The translations under genes were made by a program, and so were the position numbers. From positions 1 through 64,000 of the forward strand of contig JACKJW010000007.1 in NCBI GenBank assembly GCA_020637755.1: a stretch of DNA of 64,000 nucleotides. The letters are read 5' to 3'. A model generated the notes under the pieces. The model was not told where the DNA came from, did no database searches, and worked only from the letters and a program-made list of their open reading frames with translations. This DNA is from Brucellaceae bacterium (GTDB lineage: Bacteria > Pseudomonadota > Alphaproteobacteria > Rhizobiales > Rhizobiaceae). Below are positions 25,217-34,130 of the stretch, in pieces (within the stretch, counting starts at the first letter, position 1; each line of letters opens with the position of its first letter).

Positions 25217-26665
25217 TCAGAACAGTTCGCCTTGGCCTCCGCCCGTCTTTCGCGGCGTGCTGGCCGGTCTGCGTTTTGCCGCAGGCGCGACCGGTGCGGG
25301 TGGTTCCCCGCTTCCCGCCTGGACGGTTGCTTGGGTCCGTCCGTCCATGAACTCGATCATCAGCGCCTGGCCGGCGGCCGTATCGCGGCTTCTGGCAACC
25401 AGTTGGCCGTCGCCGTCGCGCACAATGGCATAGCCGCGCTGGAGCGTCGCCTTGTAGGAGAGGCTCGAAGCCATGCGCGTGGCCTGCTCCATGCGGCGGC
25501 GCTTTTCGTCCATCTGGCGCGATTGTGCGCGCCGTAGCGATTCACCAAGGCGCTGCAGGGATTGGCTCCCGTGGTTGAGCCGGAAGAGCAGGTTCTGCGG
25601 GCTGAGCCGGGCCGAAATCTCCCGAAGCCGCGCGCCCTTGCGCTCCGTGTTCACGGTCAGCATGCGGCCGAGATTGGTGGCCGCCTCGTCAAATCGGCGG
25701 CGCGGCAGCGCCAGCAACTGGTCGGGCTGCGGAATCGCACGTGCAGCAGCGCGCAGCGATTCACGGCGGCGGTCGAGCAGGCGGGCCGTGGCACCGGACA
25801 GCCGGGCCGAAAGGGTGGCCAGCGTCGCGTCGAGTTCGGCTTTCACCGGGACCGCCATCTCCGCCGCACCGGTTGGCGTTGGCGCCCGCACATCGGCGGC
25901 AAGGTCGATCAGCGTCCAGTCGGTCTCGTGCCCGACCGCTGAAATGACAGGAATGGCCGAGGCCGCGACGGCGCGCACAACCGCCTCGTCGTTGAACCCC
26001 CAGAGATCCTCCAAGCTGCCTCCGCCGCGCGCAACAATGAGGACGTCGGGACGCGGGACCGGTCCGCCCGGCGGAAGCGCATTGAAGCCGGCAACGGCCT
26101 GCGACACTTCCGTTCCCGTCGTATCGCCCTGAACGCGCACCGGCCAGACAATCACATGCAGCGGAAAGCGGTCGGTAATGCGGTGGATGATGTCGCGGAT
26201 GACAGCACCCGTCGGCGAGGTGACGACGCCGATGACGCGCGGCATGTAGGGCAGGGGGCGTTTGCGCGTGGCGTCAAACAGGCCCTCGGCGCCCAGGCGG
26301 CGCTTGCGCTCTTCCAGCAACGCCATCAGGGCACCGGCGCCCGCCGGCTCCAGCGAATCGATCACGATCTGATACTTGGACGAGCCCGGGTAGGTCGTAA
26401 GCTTGCCGGTCGCGATAACTTCCATGCCCTCTTCGGGCCGGAAGCGCAGGCGCGAAAACTGGCCTTTCCAGATGACCGCCTCCAGCCGCGCACGCTCGTC
26501 TTTCAGCGAAAAATAGGCATGGCCCGACGAATGCGGACCGCGATAGCCGGAAATCTCGCCACGCACACGAACGTGGCCGTAGACGTCCTCCACGGTGCGC
26601 TTGAGCGCGTTGGAAATCTCCGAGACGGAAAATTCCGCAGCATTGCTTTTCGATTCGCTGTCCAT
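25217..26665 (-). CDS. xseA: Exodeoxyribonuclease VII large subunit
   Basis: The catalytic large subunit of Exo VII, 482 residues. It degrades single-stranded DNA to oligonucleotides in both directions together with XseB. The N-terminal OB fold begins FSVSEISNALKRTVEDVYGHVRVRGEISG, and the catalytic domain includes IGVVTSPTGAVIRDIIHRI, DVLIVARGGGSLEDLWGFNDE and VISAVGHETDWTLIDLAADVRAPTPT. A coiled-coil region follows and the tail is basic and Pro-rich. The small subunit gene is not nearby. It converges with tRNA-His. Confidence 0.95.
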   Translation of the reverse strand: MDSESKSNAAEFSVSEISNALKRTVEDVYGHVRVRGEISGYRGPHSSGHAYFSLKDERARLEAVIWKGQFSRLRFRPEEGMEVIATGKLTTYPGSSKYQIVIDSLEPAGAGALMALLEERKRRLGAEGLFDATRKRPLPYMPRVIGVVTSPTGAVIRDIIHRITDRFPLHVIVWPVRVQGDTTGTEVSQAVAGFNALPPGGPVPRPDVLIVARGGGSLEDLWGFNDEAVVRAVAASAIPVISAVGHETDWTLIDLAADVRAPTPTGAAEMAVPVKAELDATLATLSARLSGATARLLDRRRESLRAAARAIPQPDQLLALPRRRFDEAATNLGRMLTVNTERKGARLREISARLSPQNLLFRLNHGSQSLQRLGESLRRAQSRQMDEKRRRMEQATRMASSLSYKATLQRGYAIVRDGDGQLVARSRDTAAGQALMIEFMDGRTQATVQAGSGEPPAPVAPAAKRRPASTPRKTGGGQGELF

Positions 26666-26719
26666 GACGCCATTGGCACAAGCAAGAAGCGCTCGGTCAA
26701 GCCTGCCTGGCGGAGCGCG

Positions 26720-27676
26720 CTACCAGCCGCCGGGCTGCGGAGCCTTCAGCCTGGACGCCCGGATCGGCCCCGCTTCGCCGGGAATGTCGTAGGGTCCCGA
26801 CGCAAGGGTGGAAGGGACCGTCAGGTTGTCCAGGCTTTCGGCCATGTGGCGCGCCAGCGCGTCAACCAGCACCGGGTTGCTCGTACGTCCGCGCAGGATA
26901 CCGATGCCCACATCGCCCAGTGGCTTGAACCCGTCGGCTTCACCCAGCACCCGCATGCCCGGTCGCAGCGCGCATTCCGGCAATACGGAGACGGCCTGGC
27001 CCGACAGCACGGCGGCGGCGATTACCGTCGCCGACCAGCTGTTGAAAATGATCCGGTGGTCGCGGTCCATGGTAGCCAGCGCATTGACGGCCCGCTCACG
27101 CCACTTGCAGGATGGCCGCCCCAGCGCCAGCGGAACCACGGGCTCCAGATGCGTGTCATGGGCCGCCGACGACACCCAGAGCAACGGCTCACGCCGCACG
27201 ATCTCCGCCGCACCGTCCATGTCGGTCCGTGTGATGAGAGCGATGTCGAGCGTTCCCCGCCGGATTTCATCGATCAGGTTGTAGGTCGGCTCGCAGAGCA
27301 CCGTCAGTTCCACGCGCGGGTTGGAGCGCATGAACCGCCCGATGATTTCGGGCAGGAAACGCTCGGCATAATCATCCGGCGTACCGATGCAGACGTGGCC
27401 TTCCAGCCGGCTTTCATCAAAGGCCGCCATGGTCTCGTTGTTCAACTGGATCATGCGGCGCGCAAAGGCCGTCAGCCGTTCGCCGTCCTCGGTCAGCCGG
27501 TTCATCCGGCCATCCTTTTCGAACAGGGCCTTGCCGAGGCGCTCCTCCAGCTTGCGCATCTGCATCGAGACGGCGGATTGGGTCCGGTGCACCAATTCGG
27601 CCGCGCGGGTGAAAGAGCCGGTTTCCGCGATAGCAAGGAAGGTGCGCAACTGGTCGAGATCGAGAGGGGCTGGCAT
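26720..27676 (-). CDS. LysR-family transcriptional regulator
   Basis: A 318-residue LysR regulator. The winged helix-turn-helix is LDQLRTFLAIAETGSFTRAAELVHRTQSAVSMQMRKLEERLG at residues 6-50, followed by the effector-binding domain (LEGHVCIGTPDDYAERFLPEIIGRF). It is divergent from the DUF1127 gene, a pairing common in Hyphomicrobiales. Two inverted repeats in the shared spacer may be its sites. The ligand is unknown. The last 30 residues are Pro/Gly-rich. Confidence 0.9.
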   Translation of the reverse strand: MPAPLDLDQLRTFLAIAETGSFTRAAELVHRTQSAVSMQMRKLEERLGKALFEKDGRMNRLTEDGERLTAFARRMIQLNNETMAAFDESRLEGHVCIGTPDDYAERFLPEIIGRFMRSNPRVELTVLCEPTYNLIDEIRRGTLDIALITRTDMDGAAEIVRREPLLWVSSAAHDTHLEPVVPLALGRPSCKWRERAVNALATMDRDHRIIFNSWSATVIAAAVLSGQAVSVLPECALRPGMRVLGEADGFKPLGDVGIGILRGRTSNPVLVDALARHMAESLDNLTVPSTLASGPYDIPGEAGPIRASRLKAPQPGGW

Positions 27677-27682
27677 GGCGTT

Positions 27683-27730
27683 CCATCAATGATGTTGATG
27701 GCAGAAATTAGAAACATTCGTTCGACTAAT
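27683..27730. promoter_or_regulatory. Two inverted repeats in the LysR/DUF1127 spacer
   Basis: CCATCAA-N5-TTGATGG (27683-27701) is a perfect 7-bp palindrome beginning 7 bases upstream of the LysR start codon. ATTAG-N14-CTAAT (27707-27730) lies just beyond it. Interrupted palindromes next to the regulator start are the usual form of LysR autoregulatory sites, and these may serve both divergent genes. Confidence 0.5.
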
Positions 27731-27860
27731 CAATCCTGTGGTTGCATCCTTCACGCGTCCCGCAAGCCTGTAGACATGGAGACAAGCGGCATGACGCCGC
27801 AAATGAAGCGAAGCGGCATGGCGCCGCGCCAGGCTGCAAGGCGGTTCAAGGAGAACGAAC

Positions 27861-28133
27861 ATGACACTGGTTGCTGCTGCCACGATTGCCCTTGCCCGAC
27901 TCGCGCCTGCCGCGCGCGCCGCGGCCCGTGCGGCCGCCCCGGTGAAACACCTTGCCGCCATGTGGCTGGCCCAGCGCGACCTGAACCGTCTCGCCGGCCT
28001 GTCCGATCGCGACCTGTCCGATGTCGGGATCACCCGCGGCGACCTGTTCGACATTCGCGCAAGCCGCTGGACCGCGGATGCCACGCGCCGGTTGCAGATC
28101 GATCCCGAAACGGCAGCGCGCCGCGTCTGCTGA
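27861..28133 (+). CDS. DUF1127 domain-containing protein
   Basis: A 90-residue protein with an Ala/Arg-rich N-terminal half and a C-terminal DUF1127 motif (QRDLNRLAGLSDRDLSDVGITRGDL). Small arginine-rich DUF1127 proteins affect RNA turnover, carbon or phosphate metabolism in several alphaproteobacteria; the function here is not known. The ATG follows AAGGAGAACGA, a strong ribosome-binding site. It is monocistronic, with a terminator about 95 bases downstream. Confidence 0.85.
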   Translation: MTLVAAATIALARLAPAARAAARAAAPVKHLAAMWLAQRDLNRLAGLSDRDLSDVGITRGDLFDIRASRWTADATRRLQIDPETAARRVC

Positions 28134-28226
28134 CCATCCTCCCGGGACGCAGGACCGCGCGTCCCCGCCTTCGCGGGCGCTCCCTTTGCAAGGGCCGGGT
28201 CCCCTCCGGCAAGCCCGCGCACCTGG

Positions 28227-28258
28227 CCCGGCCGGCACTCCACCGGCCGGGTTCTTTC
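28227..28258 (+). terminator. Terminator of the DUF1127 gene
   Basis: CCCGGCCGG pairs with CCGGCCGGG (9 bp perfect, loop CACTCCA), followed by TTCTTTCGT on the plus strand. Confidence 0.65.
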
Positions 28259-28265
28259 GTCCCAA

Positions 28266-28295
28266 GCAAAAGGCCCGGCGCAGGGGCCGGGCCTT
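28266..28295 (-). terminator. Terminator of the DUF937 gene
   Basis: On the minus strand a 10-bp stem (AAGGCCCGGC / GCCGGGCCTT) ends in TTTTGC, 22 bases after the stop of the minus-strand gene. It sits back to back with the plus-strand terminator of the DUF1127 gene. Confidence 0.7.
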
Positions 28296-28316
28296 GAGCG
28301 GAAGGATTGAGGGGTC

Positions 28317-29189
28317 TCAGCGGTTGCGGTCCATGCCACGCAGGAACTGGTCGAAGATGTTTTCGACATTGCGCTGGTATTCGTCACGCGTCTTGCGCCC
28401 GCTGTCGAACATCTCGCCAAACAGGTCGTCATAGGGTGTCCGTGCGCGGCCCGACGGGTTGGTACGCGCCTGCGGCTCCGGTTCGGCCGGCTTGTCCTGC
28501 ATGCCGCGCTCCATGCCCGTCAGCATGTCGTCAAAGATGCGTCCCAGCGGATTGCTGCGCAGCGGGCTGTCATCGCGCGAAGGCTGCTGCTGGCGTGCAC
28601 CGCCGAACATGCTTTCCAGCACCTTGCCGAAGGGGTTCTCGAACGGGTTCTGCGGCTCGGCGCGGGGCGTGCGCTGGCCCATCATCTGGCCGCCCTGGCG
28701 CATCATCTGCTCGATGATGTCACCGATGGGATTGTTGGCGGCACCGAACATGCCGGCGTTGCGGGTCTGGCCGGTGACCTGCTTGAAAATCCCGCCCATG
28801 ATCAGGTTGGCAAGCACCGGAAGCATCTGCTTGAGCACTTCCTGGCCAATGCCCGTCATGCCTGAAGCCTGGGCCGCCACGGCGCGGCTGACATCGGGTG
28901 AACCGAAGATGTGGCCAAGGATGGCGTTGCCGTTGTTCACGCCTTGCGGATTGAACGCCGCCATCATGTTGTCGACATAGGAACCATGCTGCCCGGTCGC
29001 CAGTGCATTGAGGAAGTTGGCGATGCCGAACGGATCGGAGGCATTGCGCTTCAGCCCGGTCGAGAAGGCCGGCATCAGCGCCTCCATGGCCTTCATCGTC
29101 TGATCCTGCGTAAGCTGGAACTGGCGGGAAAGCTGCTGCACGGCATCGCCGTTCTGCATGTTCAGCATCATGTCAAGCAAAGGCGCCAT
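28317..29189 (-). CDS. DUF937 domain-containing protein
   Basis: A 290-residue soluble protein rich in Met, Gln, Asn and Gly. The start MAPLLDMMLNMQNGDAVQQLSRQFQLTQDQTMKAMEALMPAF matches the DUF937 pattern of repeated short helices (about residues 1-150). The C-terminal half is disordered-looking, with repeated FENPFGKVLESMFGG and NPLGRIFDDML-type motifs. The function is unknown. The ATG is chosen because AGGAGAG precedes it; a longer frame adds 14 residues without a ribosome-binding site. It is monocistronic, between DUF1127 and gshA. Confidence 0.8.
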   Translation of the reverse strand: MAPLLDMMLNMQNGDAVQQLSRQFQLTQDQTMKAMEALMPAFSTGLKRNASDPFGIANFLNALATGQHGSYVDNMMAAFNPQGVNNGNAILGHIFGSPDVSRAVAAQASGMTGIGQEVLKQMLPVLANLIMGGIFKQVTGQTRNAGMFGAANNPIGDIIEQMMRQGGQMMGQRTPRAEPQNPFENPFGKVLESMFGGARQQQPSRDDSPLRSNPLGRIFDDMLTGMERGMQDKPAEPEPQARTNPSGRARTPYDDLFGEMFDSGRKTRDEYQRNVENIFDQFLRGMDRNR

Positions 29190-29306
29190 GGCCGGTCTCT
29201 CCTGTTCACCAGTGCCAGCGGCACCTGTCATGTGTCTGACATCAATAGCGCATTTTTCAGCTATGCGAAATATTGGAACGCCCCTACCAAAGCCGCTATC
29301 GCGGCA

Positions 29307-30680
29307 TCAATAAGCGTATTCGGTAAACATCGGCTCCACCGAATGGTCCCACCGCGTATGCCAGGCATCCAGCATCACCTGCGCATCGGTGGTGCCCCGC
29401 GCCACGATTTCTTCCAGCGGGCTCAGGAAATGGGCCTCGTCATAGCCGTCATCATTGGGCCGGTTTCGGTTCTTGAGGCCGATACGGGAGATGGCGAGTG
29501 CCTCGCGCGCAATCTCATGCATCGTGGAACCGCCAAGTCGCGTTGCCAGTCCTTCACGCGGTGCTGCATCGCGAGCCGCGAGCACCGACTCAACAGTCCA
29601 TCCGGCTGTGAGCTGCTCGGCAGCATCCAGCGCCGCATCATCATAGAGCAGACCGACCCAGAAGGCGGGCAAGGCGCAGATGCGCCGCCACGGTCCGCCA
29701 TCGGCGCCGCGCATTTCAAGGAACCGCTTCAGGCGGACATCCGGGAACAGGGTGGAAAGATGGTTGGTCCAGTCGCCGAGAGTCGGCTCGGGATCGGATA
29801 TCTCGCCCTTCAGCGCACCCGCCATGAACTGGCGGAAGGTCACATGGGTCGCATCGTGATAGCGCCCGTCGCGGATGACAAAATACATCGGCACGTCGAG
29901 CGCCCACTCGGCATAGTCGGCAAAGCCGAAGTCGGGCGAAAAGACGAAAGGCAGGATGCCCGCACGCTGGTTGTCGGTGTCACGCCAGATGTTGCCGCGC
30001 CAGCTTTGCAACCCGTTCGGCTTGCCCTCGGTGAACGGCGATGACGCAAACAGCGCGGTCGCCAGCGATTGCAGCTTCATGGATACCTGCATCTTGCGGC
30101 GCATGTCGCTCTCGCTGTCGAAATCCAGATTCACCTGGATCGTGCAGGTACGGTACATCATGTCGAGGCCCTCGCTGCCAACCTTCGGCATGTAGGCGGT
30201 CATGATGTCGTAGCGCGATTTCGGCATGCGTGGCGTGTCGGCCAACGTCCATTTCGGGCTGCCACCGACGCCGAGGAAGCGGATTCCCAGCGGTTCGGCG
30301 ATCTCGCGCAATTGCGCCAGATGGGCGTTACCCTCCCGGCAGGTCTGGTGGATTGTTTCCAGCGGCGCGCCGGACAGCTCGAACTGCCCGCCCGGCTCCA
30401 GGCTGATTGCGCCCTGTCCGGTCGGCTCGACAAGGCCGATGATGTGACCGGCATCAATGATCGGCTCCCAGCCCAGTTTCTCGCGCATGCCTTCCAGAAG
30501 CGCCCGGATGCCCCGGTCGCCGCCATAGGGAACCGGGCTGTTGCCGTCGACGTAGAACGGGAATTTCTCGTGCTCGGTGCCGATGCGCCACTTGTCCTTG
30601 GGCTTGCAGCCTTCGGCCATCCAGCCAACCATCTCGGCCATGCCGCCCAGCGGTCTGCTATCGGTCGTATCGCGCGCCAT
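29307..30680 (-). CDS. gshA: Glutamate--cysteine ligase (plant/alphaproteobacterial type)
   Basis: The first enzyme of glutathione synthesis, joining glutamate and cysteine with ATP. It is 457 residues long, the usual length of the plant-like class. Visible motifs include WRIGTEHEKFPFY near residue 30, EPTGQGAISLEPGGQFELSG and PKSRYDIMTAYMPKVG, followed by MYRTCTIQVNLDFDSESDM, with conserved acidic and arginine residues. It follows rsmE on the same strand, a common arrangement in Hyphomicrobiales, with 139 bases between, so it may also have its own promoter. Confidence 0.94.
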   Translation of the reverse strand: MARDTTDSRPLGGMAEMVGWMAEGCKPKDKWRIGTEHEKFPFYVDGNSPVPYGGDRGIRALLEGMREKLGWEPIIDAGHIIGLVEPTGQGAISLEPGGQFELSGAPLETIHQTCREGNAHLAQLREIAEPLGIRFLGVGGSPKWTLADTPRMPKSRYDIMTAYMPKVGSEGLDMMYRTCTIQVNLDFDSESDMRRKMQVSMKLQSLATALFASSPFTEGKPNGLQSWRGNIWRDTDNQRAGILPFVFSPDFGFADYAEWALDVPMYFVIRDGRYHDATHVTFRQFMAGALKGEISDPEPTLGDWTNHLSTLFPDVRLKRFLEMRGADGGPWRRICALPAFWVGLLYDDAALDAAEQLTAGWTVESVLAARDAAPREGLATRLGGSTMHEIAREALAISRIGLKNRNRPNDDGYDEAHFLSPLEEIVARGTTDAQVMLDAWHTRWDHSVEPMFTEYAY

Positions 30681-30819
30681 GATGCGTTTCCCTTGTCATT
30701 CATTTGGGAAATGCGGGGCGCCCGCCTTTCCGGCCGCATTGATGGACGCAAAGCGGATGTCCGATCAAGCGAAAACTCCTGCACGATCCATCAACAGGAA
30801 TTGAAGTGCAGACAACAGT

Positions 30820-31557
30820 CTACAGCCAATCCCCCTTGACCGCCTGCACCACGGCCAGCGCCGCAACCGCCGCCGTGTCGGCGCGCAGGACGCGCGGCCC
30901 CAGCGGAATCGCGGAGACAAAGGGCAGGGCGTGCAACTGCCGCCGCTCGTCCTCTGAAAACCCGCCCTCCGGGCCGATCAGCACGGCGAGCTTTTCTTCC
31001 CTGATGGCGGTGAGGACCGGCAGGGGATTGTCGCCCTCGGCCCCCTCGTCGCAAAAGATGATCCGCCGCGTCGCATCCCACTCCGCCAGCAGCTTCTCCA
31101 GCTTCACCGGTTCGCGCACCTCCGGCACGGCGAGAATGCCGCATTGCTCGGCCGCCTCCAGCGCGTTGGCGCGCATCTTGTTGGTGCCGGGCCTGTGCAC
31201 CTGCGTGTGCTGGGTCAGCACCGGCTGGATCACGCCAGCCCCCATTTCGACGGCCTTTTGGATCATGTAGTCCAGACGCCCCGTCTTCAGCGGCGCAAAG
31301 CAATAGACGAGATCGGGCAGCGGTGACTGCGGGCGGGTTTGCTCGGCAGGCGTCACCAGCGCCTTCTTTTTGGAGGCGCGCGAGACATGGGAGAGCCACT
31401 CGCCGTCGCGTCCGTTGAAGGTCAGCAGTTCCGCGCCGTCCGCCATGCGCAACACATTGAGCAGATAGTTCGACTGCTCGGCATCGGCCTCGATCGCACC
31501 ACCTGAGGTCAGCGGTGAATCAAGAAACATACGGGGAAGCTTGTAATTCGCGCGCAT
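30820..31557 (-). CDS. rsmE: 16S rRNA (uracil(1498)-N(3))-methyltransferase
   Basis: An SPOUT-class methyltransferase of 245 residues that methylates U1498 of 16S rRNA using SAM. The N-terminal PUA-like domain begins YKLPRMFLDSPLTSGG. The trefoil-knot motifs LIGPEGGFSEDE and LGPRVLRADTAAVAAL are characteristic. The ATG follows a plausible purine stretch. It is upstream of gshA on the same strand. Confidence 0.93.
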   Translation of the reverse strand: MRANYKLPRMFLDSPLTSGGAIEADAEQSNYLLNVLRMADGAELLTFNGRDGEWLSHVSRASKKKALVTPAEQTRPQSPLPDLVYCFAPLKTGRLDYMIQKAVEMGAGVIQPVLTQHTQVHRPGTNKMRANALEAAEQCGILAVPEVREPVKLEKLLAEWDATRRIIFCDEGAEGDNPLPVLTAIREEKLAVLIGPEGGFSEDERRQLHALPFVSAIPLGPRVLRADTAAVAALAVVQAVKGDWL

Positions 31558-31588
31558 GGGTGAGGGATGGCCGAGGGGAGGGCCAAGG

Positions 31589-32245
31589 TCAAGGGACTCT
31601 TGCCCACACCGGCATGTACCCGCTTCTCAATGCCGCGACGGTTGCCTTCGGGGTCACCAGCATGATCGTCGCGCGCATCAGGTCTGAGAGACCCTGCGGC
31701 GCACCATAGCCGGAAAAATCCCACGCGAGCGCGCGGCGTTCCCTGAGCGCATAGAACCGTCCGCCTGATTCCACCACGGTCCCGTCCGGCAAGCTGGGCA
31801 GGTCGATCATGGAGAGACGCTGCGGCTCTCCCTGCATCGAAAGGCGGCGCTGATGGTGGAGGATTTCATCCATGTCCGGCGCAGAAATCCCGGTCCTTCC
31901 CTGTCCCTGCGCGAAGGCGGCTGCAAACATCTCCGCCTCTGCGCGGCGGCAGGTGAAACAGGGGCGGTGCCCGGCGGCAAGCGCTGTGACCTCGTCGCAG
32001 AAGAACAGTTCTGTCCAGCCCTCCGATCTGCTTCCGTCGGACTTGCTGTGGTTGCGGCCCCAGACGTCGCGTGTGTGACCCTTCCAATCCGGCGCACAGC
32101 AGATCCAGGCTTTCGTCGTCCAGCGCTTTCCCGTCAGCGCCTTTGTCGCGGCATCATGGATGATCCCGCGATTGCCGGTGAAGAGCCCGCGCGCAGGATG
32201 GTCATGCAGCATGCCGGCCGGGTCGCAGCGGTTCTGCAAGCTCAT
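31589..32245 (-). CDS. Conserved hypothetical protein with a CxxC motif
   Basis: A 218-residue soluble protein I do not recognise. It opens MSLQNRCDPAGMLHDHPARGLFTGNRGIIHD and contains many Cys, His and Trp residues: WICCAPDWKGH, ELFFCDEV and, around residue 95, GHRPCFTCRRAEAEMF. The CFTC pair with nearby His could bind metal. The later part looks like a beta-sheet domain (VVESGGRFYALRE; ATIMLVTPKATVAALRSGY). The ATG begins one base beyond the LysE stop, so the two are probably co-transcribed. A longer frame would overlap lysE. Confidence 0.6.
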   Translation of the reverse strand: MSLQNRCDPAGMLHDHPARGLFTGNRGIIHDAATKALTGKRWTTKAWICCAPDWKGHTRDVWGRNHSKSDGSRSEGWTELFFCDEVTALAAGHRPCFTCRRAEAEMFAAAFAQGQGRTGISAPDMDEILHHQRRLSMQGEPQRLSMIDLPSLPDGTVVESGGRFYALRERRALAWDFSGYGAPQGLSDLMRATIMLVTPKATVAALRSGYMPVWARVP

Positions 32246-32246
32246 C

Positions 32247-32894
32247 TCACGCCGCCTTCTTGACCAGCGCGGAGGCAAATCCGGCCGCGATCAGGAAGGC
32301 TGCACCCGTCCGGGCAGCTGCCCGCAAGACGCGCGGGCGGCGGATCACGCCGCGCGCGGCGCCGGCCAGCCAGACATAGGCGGCGGCATTGACAATGCCA
32401 AGCAACACAAAGGTGAGGATCAGCGTCACCGCCTGCGGCGCAAACGCACGGACAGGGTCGATGAATTGCGGCACGAAGGCCATGAAGAAGACGATTCCCT
32501 TGGGATTGAACAACGTCACAAGAAAGGCATCGCGAAAAACGCTCCATTGGCGAGAGCGGTTCTGTTCCGGTGCCTGGGACACTTCGGGCAAACGCACCGG
32601 TTCGCGCCAGAGCTTGATGCCGATCCAGACGAGATAGGCTGCCCCCAGCCACTTGATGAGGTTGAAGGCGAAGGCGGAAGCCGCCAGCACCGTTCCGACG
32701 CCGATGGTCGACAGCGAGGCGGCCATGAGATCGCCCAACCCGACACCGGCGACGCTTGCCAGCGCGATGCGCCGGCCATGGGCCAGTGTCTGGCTGACAA
32801 CCATGATGATCGTCGGGCCGGGAATCGCCAGAAGCACGAGCGACGCCGCACCGAAGGCAAGCAGGACAGTCAAATCAACAGGAAGCGATGGCAT
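32247..32894 (-). CDS. LysE family amino-acid exporter
   Basis: A 215-residue inner-membrane protein with about six spans. The LysE/RhtB signature is seen in AIPGPTIIMVVSQTLAHGRRIALASVAGVGLGDL, followed by LIKWLGAAYLVWIGIKLWR and LVTLFNPKGIVFFMAFVPQF. Members export amino acids or homoserine lactones; the substrate is not predictable. The ATG follows TTTCGGAGC. It is the first of two genes with the CxxC protein. A TTG or GTG further upstream lacks support. Confidence 0.88.
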   Translation of the reverse strand: MPSLPVDLTVLLAFGAASLVLLAIPGPTIIMVVSQTLAHGRRIALASVAGVGLGDLMAASLSTIGVGTVLAASAFAFNLIKWLGAAYLVWIGIKLWREPVRLPEVSQAPEQNRSRQWSVFRDAFLVTLFNPKGIVFFMAFVPQFIDPVRAFAPQAVTLILTFVLLGIVNAAAYVWLAGAARGVIRRPRVLRAAARTGAAFLIAAGFASALVKKAA

Positions 32895-33228
32895 GGCAGC
32901 TCCGAAATGGCGGCATGGTGCGATGAAGCGCTGATGCCGGCAGCCTGTCAACCGGCACAAATGCCAGCATTTCCGGCACGGCGAACCGGCTGCGTTGCAG
33001 ATTCGACACGGCGTCGGATTTCTGTGTGCATCCTGTCACAGACCTGTTTCATTCCCCGGCCTATTCTTCTAGAACGCTCCCGTCGGGGTGAGGCCTGCCG
33101 TGTGTGCAACCAGGGCGACAGGCCAAAGCTCAATTGGGACATTGGGAACAATTTAATTGCTGTTTGCGTTGCGCAGGCAACCAAATGGTAACCCTGCGCG
33201 ATGCAGGAATGGACGGAAAGCAACCGAG
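32895..33228. other. 334-base intergenic stretch
   Basis: The gap between lysE and the small peptide gene should hold both promoters. I see a tandem ATTGGGA pair at 33133 and 33141 followed by an AT-rich run (AACAATTTAATTG), and a GC-balanced remainder. There is no hairpin with a T-run and no open frame with a ribosome-binding site. Confidence 0.4.
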
Positions 33229-33369
33229 ATGAACGCCGTGAAAATCACCCTTCTTTCTGTCTTCACCCTGACGGCCCTGGCCATGTGGGGAATTGGTTTC
33301 TACGCCACCGACGCGTCCGCCGGACGTGTCCATGCCCATGACGGCTACGGTGTCGTTGCCCTGAAGTGA
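33229..33369 (+). CDS. Small membrane or secreted peptide, unknown function
   Basis: A 46-residue peptide, MNAVKITLLSVFTLTALAMW at the start, with one hydrophobic segment that could be a membrane anchor or signal peptide (possible cut after DASA), then GRVHAHDGYGVVALK with two His residues. The ATG is preceded by a modest purine-rich stretch. A very good terminator follows within 25 bases, which supports a real short transcript. Confidence 0.5.
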   Translation: MNAVKITLLSVFTLTALAMWGIGFYATDASAGRVHAHDGYGVVALK

Positions 33370-33393
33370 CTTCGGTCCTTCACGGAAGAACGG

Positions 33394-33418
33394 AAAACCC
33401 GGCTTCGCGCCGGGTTTT
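33394..33418. terminator. Bidirectional terminator between the small peptide gene and lutC
   Basis: AAAACCCGGC pairs perfectly with GCCGGGTTTT (10 bp, loop TTCGC). T-runs exist on both strands, so it can end the plus-strand peptide transcript and the minus-strand lut operon, whose last stop is 41 bases away. Confidence 0.8.
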
Positions 33419-33458
33419 GTCGTTTATGGAGGGAGTTTTGTTTCGCAAATCAGTCTGG

Positions 33459-34130
33459 TCAGGGTTTGCCGACGACGATCACGTGAAGTGATTTCGGGCC
33501 ATGGGCGCCCAGGATGATCTTCTGCTCCACATCACCGGAACGCGACGGCCCGGTTACGAGGTTGACGGCGCGCGCGATACCTTTGCGTTTTGAGGCCTTG
33601 CGCAGCCTTTCGAAAGCGTCCTCCATCGTGCCGTCGAGGTCGCAAGCCTCCATCACGACGATATGGTGCTCCGGCAGAAAGTTGACGGTGGTCGGATTGT
33701 CCGGCCCGGATGTCAGCATCAACGTGCCGGTCTCGGCGATCCCGCAGAGCGCATGGGAAACGCCAATCAGATCGTCACCATCCGAGGCGCCGGACCTGAC
33801 CTCCAGTGCCTTCTGCTTGTCCCAGCCCATCGCGGCAAGCCGCTTGTCGGCCCCCATGCGGATGATGGCCGGAAGGTTGCGGTCACGCAGATAGGCGCTG
33901 ACGGCCTTGGGCACGTCGCCTGCCGATTTCACCTGGACCACGCTTGCCTGCACTTCTTCCGCCTTGCGGATGAACAGCGCCAGTCTTTCCTTGGCAGGCA
34001 GGTCGGCGCGCGCCGGAATCACGCCTTGCGGGTGATCCTTCAGTCGTGCGGCAACAACCTTCGCCCGCGCCTTGTCGCTGCCACCCACCTGGGCGCGGAT
34101 GCGGTTCAGGATTGCGTCGCGCGCACTCAT
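33459..34130 (-). CDS. lutC: Lactate utilization protein C (LUD domain)
   Basis: A 223-residue LUD-domain protein, the third part of the LutABC L-lactate oxidation complex. It begins MSARDAILNRIRAQVGG and contains GVSHALCGIAETGTLMLTSG and NFLPEHHIVVMEACDLDGTMEDAF, both typical of LutC. Its start overlaps the lutB stop as ATGA, so the genes are coupled. It is the last gene of lutABC, followed by a terminator. Confidence 0.9.
   Translation of the reverse strand: MSARDAILNRIRAQVGGSDKARAKVVAARLKDHPQGVIPARADLPAKERLALFIRKAEEVQASVVQVKSAGDVPKAVSAYLRDRNLPAIIRMGADKRLAAMGWDKQKALEVRSGASDGDDLIGVSHALCGIAETGTLMLTSGPDNPTTVNFLPEHHIVVMEACDLDGTMEDAFERLRKASKRKGIARAVNLVTGPSRSGDVEQKIILGAHGPKSLHVIVVGKP

Noticed and set aside
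26156..28297. A 713-codon frame on the plus strand across xseA, the LysR gene and the DUF1127 gene
   Set aside because: It crosses three well-supported genes on both strands, and its translation is Arg/His-rich with no motif. It is an antisense artefact of high GC.
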